From Polycladidibacter hongkongensis (GTDB lineage Bacteria; Pseudomonadota; Alphaproteobacteria; Rhizobiales; Stappiaceae), in contig NZ_LLWC01000024.1 in the NCBI RefSeq assembly GCF_001561995.1, positions 227,745-291,744 on the forward strand: 64,000 bases of DNA, written 5' to 3'. Both the position numbers and the translations under genes were made by a program. Below the pieces are notes generated by a model, which had not been told where the DNA came from, did no database searches, and saw only the letters and a program-made list of their open reading frames with translations. Position 1 is the stretch's first letter. The number at the start of each line of letters is the position of its first letter. Shown piece after piece: positions 49,506-58,660 of the stretch.

Positions 49506-49541
49506 ACTGGCACCGTGACTTGTTGCGGTGCCAGTGCTTTT
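49506..49541 (+). terminator. Intrinsic terminator after secG
   Basis: ACTGGCACCG (49506-49515) pairs with CGGTGCCAGT (49526-49535), followed by GCTTTT. pyrG starts 51 bases later. Confidence 0.7.
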
Positions 49542-49585
49542 ACGTGATATAAGACTAAGGGCAAAAGCCCAAAACATATCGGTAG

Positions 49586-51220
<1,635 letters not shown>

Positions 51221-51243
51221 GCTTTAGCCTGTTCGGGTTTAAG

Positions 51244-51270
51244 GAGGGCTCATTAAGGCCCTCTTTTTTT
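51244..51270 (+). terminator. Intrinsic terminator after pyrG
   Basis: GAGGGC (near 51244-51249) pairs with GCCCTC (51258-51263) and is followed by seven T residues. It marks the end of the housekeeping block before the secretion-like genes. Confidence 0.75.
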
Positions 51271-51399
51271 GTTTATTGGGTATGATATTATGCTGATGCG
51301 CCGATATCCATTTAGAATTGGGGATGCGGCATTGCGCTTCTCTAGCATTTTAGGGGGCGGGACTGTTGGGGCATAATTGAGGGCTTATTTTCACTAAAA

Positions 51400-51429
51400 T
51401 TGACAATGATGGAAGTATCCCCTTAGTGT
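51400..51429 (+). promoter_or_regulatory. Possible promoter of the TolC-like gene
   Basis: A perfect TTGACA (51400-51405) is followed after 17-18 bases by TTAGTG/TAGTGT, a poor -10. It lies 55 bases before the start codon. Confidence 0.35.
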
Positions 51430-51483
51430 TTTATGGCGATTGCCTCGGAGTGACCATGCCTTACTGAGCTTGCTAGAATACGG

Positions 51484-53445
51484 ATGTTTGAGAGTGGAAA
51501 GTGCTCTCACCTCGCGTATCTGGGGGCATCGGTGTTGCGTAACTTTATTGGACTATTCTTGTGGCTTGCCTGCATTTCCGGCACCAGCGCAGCGTATGCT
51601 TTTGGGTTGCGAGACGCTGTGATGCTGGCTTTGCGAGATCACCCACAGGTACAGGCATCGCAACTGCGGGCCGAGGCTGGTGTGGCCGCAGTGGGTGTGG
51701 CACGGAGCGGCTATTATCCTCGATTTGATTTGCGGGCGAATGCCGGTGCTGAGTGGATTGATAAGCGTTCGTCCCGGCGGGATAGTCGATATTGGTATGG
51801 TCCCTACGGTGTTGGACTGCGTGCTCGGCAGATGCTGTTTGACGGGCGGCAAACCCAAAATGCTGTCGCTGCACAGTCGGCTGATGCGCGCGCCGACAGC
51901 TTTGAGACAATTGAACTGAAAGAATTGATTGCGCTTGATATAGCCCGCGTAATGAGCGGGTTGGCTGCCAATGATGAGTTTGGACGATATGCGCGAGAAA
52001 ACCACGCTTACTTGCAGCATGTGCTGAATCAACTTGATAAGGGCTTGAAGCAAGGTCTTGTTTCAATTGCGGATGTTCAATTGGCACGTGAGCGATTGCA
52101 GCGGGCACGCGCGTTTGAAGCTCAGATCGAGCGGGCCAGACAAGAACTGCTTGCAAGTTTTGAAGCGCTTGTGGGCCGTGCCTATCCCAAGGCAGTTGGG
52201 CAACTTCCTGATTTACAAAGGGGGCTGCCAGAAAGTGCCGCTGCGCTTTTCGCATCTGCTCAGCGCGCCAGCCCTTTGCTAAAGAAATTGCAAGGGCGAA
52301 GTGAGGCAGCGGCTGCGCGTGCGGCGGAGGCAACAGCAGGTTATTATCCAAGGGTGGATCTAGAGGTTGCGTCGCGATTTGATGAGAACATCGAGGGGCG
52401 GTCCGGCATAGATAGCTCGTCGGAGGCTTGGGTGGTGATGCAATGGAACCTTGGCAATGGCTACCGAACGTCGAATGAACGCTCGCGCAGTGTGGCATTA
52501 GCGGGTGCGCGCCGTCTTGATGTTGACCGCGCCGCGCGTCGTATCCGCCAACGGTTGGAAAGCGGTTTAGGTGCCCGCGCGGCTATGAAAAGAGAGCTTG
52601 CTGCGATAACGCAACAAATCGAAACAGCACAGGCCCTGCGCTACTCCTATGAAAAAAAGTTATCGCTACGCGAGGCCCAGCTTTTCGATCTATTACAAGT
52701 GCAGGAAGACTATTTTCGGGCGCAAACGACAGGCGTTGATTTGCGGTATTCCCTAATTCTATCAGGTTATCAGTTGCTTGCGGACGCAGGGTTGTTATTG
52801 GTTCGATTGGATTTGCAGGCAGAGCGTGTGACGCGTGTGGATGGCGCGCTTCGTGCAGAGAAGGCACAAAAGGCAAGCGCAATGGCGCTGGAGGGCAATG
52901 GAGAACGTGTTGCTACGCGTATACAGGCGATTGCTGAAGGCGTCCAGCCTGCATCAATACATAGCACGCGCCAGCCCGTGCTGGCACCACCAACCGGAGT
53001 TGCAAGTATCGACTACGACATTCCTGCACGTCATATCGCGTCTAGTGTGCCATTGCTAAAGCCGCGTGATCGCATCAACAGCGCGGATACACCTGTGAAA
53101 GGCAATGACATACCTCTGTTAAAAGGTCTGAAAGTGCAGCCGATCCCGTTAGTGAAACCCCTCAGTGAGGGAGCTGAGCCAGATGTTGCGCTGGTGAGCA
53201 AGCGGCAGACAATTAGTGGGCGTGCTGTTGGTGACAAGCAGGCAATATATCGACTTGTTAAGACACGGCAGATTTCTGGGACGGGACGTGCAAGAGCGGG
53301 CGCAACCGAAGCGCTTGTCTTACGTATGGATGAGGGGAGAGGCGATGGTTATCGTCTCACCAAAACACAAACGGCCGATGTCTTGACGCACCTCAAAACC
53401 ACGCGTGGGTGCGCGCTTTTTCATCGTGCGTCGACAAAGAGGTGA
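51484..53445 (+). CDS. TolC-family outer membrane protein with C-terminal extension
   Basis: The first 450 residues form a TolC/LapE-type outer-membrane channel subunit. A signal segment (about 17-39, FIGLFLWLACISGTSAAYA) is followed by FGLRDAVMLALRDHPQVQAS and two structural repeats that each contain a GYYPR strand (SGYYPRFDLRANAG at 75-88 and AGYYPRVDLEVAS at 285-297) with long helices between. Such channels connect to an inner-membrane exporter. Residues 450-653 form an extra region rich in Pro, Ala, Arg and Lys with no recognised domain; TolC is normally 450-490 residues. It converges with the ABC gene with one base between stops. Confidence 0.85.
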   Translation: MFESGKCSHLAYLGASVLRNFIGLFLWLACISGTSAAYAFGLRDAVMLALRDHPQVQASQLRAEAGVAAVGVARSGYYPRFDLRANAGAEWIDKRSSRRDSRYWYGPYGVGLRARQMLFDGRQTQNAVAAQSADARADSFETIELKELIALDIARVMSGLAANDEFGRYARENHAYLQHVLNQLDKGLKQGLVSIADVQLARERLQRARAFEAQIERARQELLASFEALVGRAYPKAVGQLPDLQRGLPESAAALFASAQRASPLLKKLQGRSEAAAARAAEATAGYYPRVDLEVASRFDENIEGRSGIDSSSEAWVVMQWNLGNGYRTSNERSRSVALAGARRLDVDRAARRIRQRLESGLGARAAMKRELAAITQQIETAQALRYSYEKKLSLREAQLFDLLQVQEDYFRAQTTGVDLRYSLILSGYQLLADAGLLLVRLDLQAERVTRVDGALRAEKAQKASAMALEGNGERVATRIQAIAEGVQPASIHSTRQPVLAPPTGVASIDYDIPARHIASSVPLLKPRDRINSADTPVKGNDIPLLKGLKVQPIPLVKPLSEGAEPDVALVSKRQTISGRAVGDKQAIYRLVKTRQISGTGRARAGATEALVLRMDEGRGDGYRLTKTQTADVLTHLKTTRGCALFHRASTKR

Positions 53446-53446
53446 C

Positions 53447-55447
53447 TTAGGTGCTTTCAAGCGCTTTATGGTAGTCGTTGCGCGTATCAGTTAGTATTTT
53501 ATAGCCTTGTAAAGAGACAAGCCGCTTTGCCAAACGGAGCGGAGCTGCTCTGCTGGTTGAGAAGACAAGCGTTTGTGACGCCAAAAGGTGTTCTTCCAGT
53601 GCATTTATGAAGTGCTCTTCTTGAGCGGCATCCATCTGCGCTGTGGGATCTTCAAGTATCACAAGGGGAGGATGATTGAGAAAAACACGCGCCAGGTGCA
53701 AGTGATGGCAAGCACCACGCGGTATTTTTTCTGCTATTTCGGCGGCATTCATATCCAGACTAAAACCAGCGGAATCAAAAATATCCAACGCCCCACATTG
53801 CTCAAGCCCTTCGATAATCGTTGAATCGTCAAGCATTGCGCCGCTTGGGGTTAGATTTTCGCGCAGGCTTATAGGTAAGAAAGGCAATTGCCAATCTATG
53901 TAGCAGATGTTTTGAGCAAGTTCGATTGGATCGATGCGTTGTGTTTTTGTGCCTTCTATGCGGCATTGCCACCGATTGCTTATTTTCAGTCCTGCAATTG
54001 TTTCAATAAGTTCGCCTCGGATTGCAATTGATCCGCCAAGGGCGGCGACCTTCTCGCCAGCGCTGACGCTTAAAAAGGAGTTAAAACGCTCGCCGTTCTT
54101 TGCGAGGCTTAACTGAAAGCTGCCATGGCGGATTTTTTTTGCTTCATAAACACTTTTAACTTCATTGATTTTCCTCTTCGAGGAGAGGAATACGATCGGT
54201 TCAGTCATTCGTAGAAGAACAAATGCAATGAGTAGGCCAGCAACATCCAAGGGCGCGGTGTTGTTGCTAGCGGACACTGCTATCCAGAGGATGAACAAGA
54301 TTGCAGACAGAAACAGTGATCTGGACAATGCAAAAAGAAACGCATCAAGCGCAGTAAACTGTTTTTCGTCTCGACGCATTTGAGGGTATATTTTTTGCCA
54401 TTGTGTTTCCAATAAACCAAGTGCTCTTAGCGCTTTCCTATTGGCTGTCGTAAATAAATTTGTCTCTATATTTTCATGGAGTATGGCTGCCCTTTTAGGG
54501 CGGAGTGTAAACACTGCTGTGTTAATCACAAATAGTAGGACAGCGGCTGTTGCAAGTTGAATATCTGGGAGCAACAATAAGGCTGAGCATGCAAGTATGA
54601 AGCGCGCCAGAAGCGGCCAGAGAGAGATACAAGGAACCTCTGTAGTAGTGCCGTCAGGTACGTGTCCATTGTGAAAAAATGCTGATACCTTACTTGTGTG
54701 TATCTGAGACGCTCGCTCCGAGAATAACACTTGAGAAAAATAGGCAAGAATCACTCGCCCGTACAAATCCAAAGTAATAACACCCGTAATAAGTAAAAGT
54801 GCCTGTTGATTTGAAATTGATAGCGAAGAATTATTGACATAAAGCAGGATAACTAGCGCAGTAGCAGGCGCAATGATTTCAGTTGTACTAAGTGCTATAG
54901 TGTGCCACCTGCTAGTACTTTGTTTGTTTTTAGTCTTAAAAGTGGGAGGGGCTGCGTCTGAGCGCGGTAAGTCAGCGGTTTGGATTAGATAAACCGTGTT
55001 CGTATTGCGCCTATCAACTTGCTGAGGGCTCAGGAAAAGCACGCCTCCACCTGCTCCGAGTAAAACAACCTTTAATTCATGCTGTCGGCTTTTCTCCAGT
55101 AGTAGAGCAGGGCCATCCTGTCCAAAATCAAGAAGTGCGGGAAGGTGTTTCGCATCGATTTGGCTGGGCTTGCCACGAAACGGCTTGAGAGTCAGGTTGT
55201 TGTTGCTGCATTCGCTTACAAAATCGCTTTTACGAAACCGGTACAACTCTCCGCTAGTGTGTTGGCCTTCACTGCCGAAGTCGCTTGATAGCTTGTTAAA
55301 ATGGGCAAGGACACTATGAAGAGCAATACGCCATACGTCTTCTAACTCTTCACGAGGCGGGTTTCTTGCTATTTCTGGTTGCTCTCCTGATGCTGGAGAT
55401 GCCGCGTCTCCAGCTGAGTTTGCGCTTTCAGTGGCCGATGCCACCAT
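53447..55447 (-). CDS. ABC exporter-like protein with degenerate ATPase domain
   Basis: The 666 residues follow the order of a type I secretion ABC protein: a C39-like domain (about 35-157, without a catalytic cysteine), a transmembrane domain (about 180-410, hydrophobic helices) and an NBD-like domain (about 440-660). The NBD is not canonical. Walker A reads GGSIAIRGE (471-479, lysine replaced by Arg477), the signature reads IPRGA (575-579) instead of LSGGQ, Walker B has ED instead of DE (599-600), and the H-loop histidine is Ser632. ATP hydrolysis by this chain is unlikely. It may pair with an active half-transporter elsewhere, or have lost transport. Gln520 is retained near the Q-loop. Confidence 0.85.
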   Translation of the reverse strand: MVASATESANSAGDAASPASGEQPEIARNPPREELEDVWRIALHSVLAHFNKLSSDFGSEGQHTSGELYRFRKSDFVSECSNNNLTLKPFRGKPSQIDAKHLPALLDFGQDGPALLLEKSRQHELKVVLLGAGGGVLFLSPQQVDRRNTNTVYLIQTADLPRSDAAPPTFKTKNKQSTSRWHTIALSTTEIIAPATALVILLYVNNSSLSISNQQALLLITGVITLDLYGRVILAYFSQVLFSERASQIHTSKVSAFFHNGHVPDGTTTEVPCISLWPLLARFILACSALLLLPDIQLATAAVLLFVINTAVFTLRPKRAAILHENIETNLFTTANRKALRALGLLETQWQKIYPQMRRDEKQFTALDAFLFALSRSLFLSAILFILWIAVSASNNTAPLDVAGLLIAFVLLRMTEPIVFLSSKRKINEVKSVYEAKKIRHGSFQLSLAKNGERFNSFLSVSAGEKVAALGGSIAIRGELIETIAGLKISNRWQCRIEGTKTQRIDPIELAQNICYIDWQLPFLPISLRENLTPSGAMLDDSTIIEGLEQCGALDIFDSAGFSLDMNAAEIAEKIPRGACHHLHLARVFLNHPPLVILEDPTAQMDAAQEEHFINALEEHLLASQTLVFSTSRAAPLRLAKRLVSLQGYKILTDTRNDYHKALEST

Positions 55448-55635
55448 TCTTTTGCTCCTGATGCGTGTTTGGATGTCCTAGTCTAGCCTGTCCTATCTCA
55501 AAGGTATTCTCCTAGGTTTCATAGATCGATTAATTGGGGGCAGCCAACGCTAAAAATTAAAGCTAGAGTGAGAGGAACAAAAGATGAATATATCTGCAAA
55601 TGTTGCTTGTTTGAAGTTCATTGTTGAGGACTATC

Positions 55636-57039
55636 ATGCACCGAATAGGGAATTGGGCCCTAGGTCTCCCGATCTTTTTAGCGATGGCTCTTTTGGCTTG
55701 CTTGGCCTTTTGGGGTCCTGTGCAAATCAAAACTGATAAACAGCGCTTTGCCTATGGGCTTAATGCTGAAAGGCTCGTGGCACTTAAGAGGATTGCAATG
55801 CCGGTAGTTGCTGGCTTGGATGGCGTCCGGTTGCGTATACCGCTTGGGGCAGACAAGCTAGAGTTTCGCAAAAAAGAGACAAATGCACCGTTAATCATGC
55901 AGTTAGAGCAGCATGAGCTTGCACGAACACAACTACTTGCGAATATAGCTTGGCTAGACGCGCTTGAAATCTCGGGGCTAGGTACTAATGAGGTTCGATA
56001 TCCTGAGGCTTTGCGAACAACGACATCCCATAGTGATTTGACGCTTGGCCAGTTGCAAACTCTTCGTACCCAAACGGAGGTTTGGGCGAGATTGTTGTCT
56101 GATTTAAAGCACATGGACCAAAGAATCGGGCTTTTGCAGGAAGAAATTGCGCTCAAAGAACCGTTCGTGGAGGAACTGATTGTTCCTCGAGTTGATATGC
56201 TGCGCTTAAAACGAGAACTCGCGGAGCGAGAAATGGAAAAAAGGGAGCTATCGATCAAGGCTGGGATAATAGAGTCAAGATTTGATGAAATCAAAGCGGA
56301 ACTGGTTGAGGCAATGAAGGTTGAGTACCTCTCGCTGGAGGAAAAGGTTGAGAAACTAAAAAAAGGTGCGGTTGAGGCAACTGGAAATGGGAAAGTTGTT
56401 TCCAGTATTTTTTTTCCCGAACCAAATGATGGTGGTGAATTACTATCGATAATGAGTAAAAAACCAGACCACGATCAGATATTCCTATGGCTCAATTTGA
56501 CACAGTTGATTTCAACCTATGACATGGATGTGCGGAGCAGTATTCACGGCTCGTTGGTTGCCATGGATGAAAGCCTGTTTTTGGTTTTATCTGGAACAAC
56601 GCATTCTTCCATCACAAACAATGGGGCTGCTAGGAATGTGGAGATACATATTCAGTGTGGCTCAGCCGTGAGGAAACAGATGCCGTATTCAGCTGGTACC
56701 ATTCCCGTTCTTGTGGATCACAAGACTACCGATCAGAAACCGCAGGATGAAGGGCAAAATGGGCTTGTAGGACGGGCTGTGTCCAGCCCATGCCAACTCC
56801 AAGATGAAGTGGGGCTAACGAATGCTTATCCGACAATTGCCGGAGAATGGGATTGGCTGATTATTGATAGAGTAGAAGTTTATGAAGGTAAGACTGAAAC
56901 GACATTGTTCCTGACTAGAGAGGATGCAGCATCACCTGAGCAAAAAATGGTTGGGCTTGGAGGGCTCATAGAAGCACAGGTATCAAAAAGGCTAAAGGAA
57001 ATCAAAGAGGTGTTTCAGATACCCACTGGGCGTATATAA
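55636..57039 (+). CDS. HlyD-like membrane fusion protein, divergent
   Basis: This 467-residue protein has one N-terminal transmembrane helix (about 8-30) and a long coiled-coil region (about 85-245), with ELIVPRVDMLRLKRELAERE matching the hairpin of HlyD/LapC membrane fusion proteins. These bridge an inner-membrane exporter and a TolC channel in the periplasm. The usual lipoyl half-motifs are not recognisable, and the C-terminal half is divergent (TTHSSITNNGAARNVEIHIQ). The ATG at 55636 has GAGG upstream. It diverges from the ABC gene with 188 bases between, so the two may share a control region. Confidence 0.78.
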   Translation: MHRIGNWALGLPIFLAMALLACLAFWGPVQIKTDKQRFAYGLNAERLVALKRIAMPVVAGLDGVRLRIPLGADKLEFRKKETNAPLIMQLEQHELARTQLLANIAWLDALEISGLGTNEVRYPEALRTTTSHSDLTLGQLQTLRTQTEVWARLLSDLKHMDQRIGLLQEEIALKEPFVEELIVPRVDMLRLKRELAEREMEKRELSIKAGIIESRFDEIKAELVEAMKVEYLSLEEKVEKLKKGAVEATGNGKVVSSIFFPEPNDGGELLSIMSKKPDHDQIFLWLNLTQLISTYDMDVRSSIHGSLVAMDESLFLVLSGTTHSSITNNGAARNVEIHIQCGSAVRKQMPYSAGTIPVLVDHKTTDQKPQDEGQNGLVGRAVSSPCQLQDEVGLTNAYPTIAGEWDWLIIDRVEVYEGKTETTLFLTREDAASPEQKMVGLGGLIEAQVSKRLKEIKEVFQIPTGRI

Positions 57040-57124
57040 GCGAAACTGTGTTGCCTTCAACATTGCTATTTGATGTCTCGGCTTGACCTGTGTCTTTGGC
57101 GTTGTCACGTAAACTTTAACAACA

Positions 57125-57156
57125 CCCCGCTGAGTATCTCAGCGGGGCTTTGCTTT
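57125..57156 (+). terminator. Intrinsic terminator after the HlyD-like gene
   Basis: CCCCGCTGAG (57125-57134) pairs with CTCAGCGGGG (57138-57147) and is followed by CTTTGCTTTT. It also lies downstream of the convergent ExoR-like gene. Confidence 0.8.
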
Positions 57157-57181
57157 TATCTCTCTGTAAAAGGCAGGCCTC

Positions 57182-58093
57182 TCACTCGTTATCACTTGCA
57201 ACCGCCGCTGCAGCAACCATCTCCCCGCGGCGAAGCATCCACGCCTGCGCCCATTGCGCTGCGGTATCCTGATCTACTTCTTCTGCGGAAGCATTAGCCC
57301 GCTCAAGCAATTCGCGCAAATGCTCATTCCTGTCTTCATCACCGCCTGCGCTACGCATCTGAGCAAGGGTAATCCACTTGAGCCCCTTCAGGCGCACCTC
57401 TGGATACCCTTCGGAGAAAAACAGCAATTCACCGAAGCGGGCTTGCGCATTCACGTGCCCTTTGGTCGCCGCCAGCTTCAACCAGCGCGCCGCCAAGCGC
57501 AAACTGAAGTCGGCATTATCTTTATCCAGATAATAAAGGCCCAGCTGGAACTGTGCCTCTGCATCACCAAAATAGGAAGCTGCGTAATTAAGCACCTCAA
57601 CGGCCCGGGCGCGATCAGCCTTAATCGGCGAACCCGCGATTCCCGTCATGTAATAATCGGCAATCTCTACCAAGGCATTGGCAACAAAAGGCGCGGTCGC
57701 TCCACGCGGATTGTCTGAGCCATGCCGCCGCAGTACCTGCGAAAAGTAATGAAACGCTTTGTAGTCATCTTCAGGCACACCGTCGCCGGTGGCGTACATG
57801 CGCCCAAGCTTCCAAGCGGCAATCCCATGGCCGTTTTGAGCTGCATAATTTAGGGGATCAATCGCCGCTGCCTTGTCACCGGCGTAATAGGCTTTCGCGC
57901 CTCTACGCAACGCCTCTTGCGGGCTCACCGGATCGATTGACTGCACGGCTGACAAGGCATCCGCCGGATTTGTCGCTGGCAATTCAACGCCGCCCTTAGG
58001 GCTCTCCTGCGCATACACAGGCGCCACAAGGCCGGTTGAAAAAAGCAGCGGCAAAGCCAAGGCAAGACCAAGGCCGGCGTTGCGTCGGCGCAT
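57182..58093 (-). CDS. exoR: ExoR-like Sel1-repeat periplasmic regulator
   Basis: The protein has a signal peptide (MRRRNAGLGLALALPLLFS, cleaved near VYAQ) and then helical repeats of the Sel1 type, e.g. AAQNGHGIAAWKLGRMYATG and AASYFGDAEAQFQLGLYYL. The layout and several segments (DGVPEDDYKAFHYFS, FVANALVEIADYY) resemble ExoR of rhizobia, a periplasmic inhibitor of the ExoS/ChvG-ChvI system that controls exopolysaccharide and motility. The start at 58093 is chosen because AGGTG precedes it and a standard signal peptide results; upstream in-frame ATGs lack one. Similarity is moderate, so it may be another Sel1 protein. Confidence 0.7.
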   Translation of the reverse strand: MRRRNAGLGLALALPLLFSTGLVAPVYAQESPKGGVELPATNPADALSAVQSIDPVSPQEALRRGAKAYYAGDKAAAIDPLNYAAQNGHGIAAWKLGRMYATGDGVPEDDYKAFHYFSQVLRRHGSDNPRGATAPFVANALVEIADYYMTGIAGSPIKADRARAVEVLNYAASYFGDAEAQFQLGLYYLDKDNADFSLRLAARWLKLAATKGHVNAQARFGELLFFSEGYPEVRLKGLKWITLAQMRSAGGDEDRNEHLRELLERANASAEEVDQDTAAQWAQAWMLRRGEMVAAAAVASDNE

Positions 58094-58660
58094 ATAAGCA
58101 CCTGCTTGCAAAAAGCTATTTGAAACTGACATCATTTTTATCTGCTTGGCAAACATGTTCTCAAAACGGCTTCTAGAGGAGAGTATCCCACGATCATGCA
58201 ATATGGCCGGTAAAAAATGTCTTTTTTGGCACCCAAATCAAGCAGCGCGGCGACTTTATCGCGAAATATCGATTTCACTCCCTTACTTAACCGTCTTAAC
58301 ACCCTGTTTTCCCAAAGAGCCTAGAGCATCACCTCTTTGCATGAACTATAAAAAATTGGCAATATTTCAGAGAGTTGCCTCTTTAAGTTCATCAACTAGC
58401 TTAACCGCTACAAACACAGATGTGGCCATGAAGCCACACAGAGCAAAAGATAGTGCCCTGTCATCGCCCTAAGCCCAGTTGTTTGAAAGCACCTTCCATA
58501 AAGCAACCCTCAAGCGCTTGCACTCACAACCAAGGCCGATTAAAAACACCATAACTTTACTGGGCTTTATATCGCCGCACTCCAGTTTTGCGGCAGATAC
58601 GCTGCGTCGCTAAGATTCGTTGAAGCATGACGCAACAACTTCATAGGTTTTTTGGGGCAT
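58094..58660. other. Long non-coding gap between ExoR-like gene and parE
   Basis: This AT-rich stretch of 567 bases contains no credible gene. The short open frames on the plus strand lack good starts. A small perfect hairpin TGTGGC/GCCACA lies at 58421-58438 without a T-tract. The divergent promoters of both neighbours should lie here, but I see no clear consensus. Confidence 0.45.

Noticed and set aside
58146..58472. Plus-strand frame of 108 codons between the ExoR-like gene and parE
   Set aside because: It overlaps the unneeded N-terminal extension of the ExoR-like gene, has no ribosome-binding site and no family resemblance.
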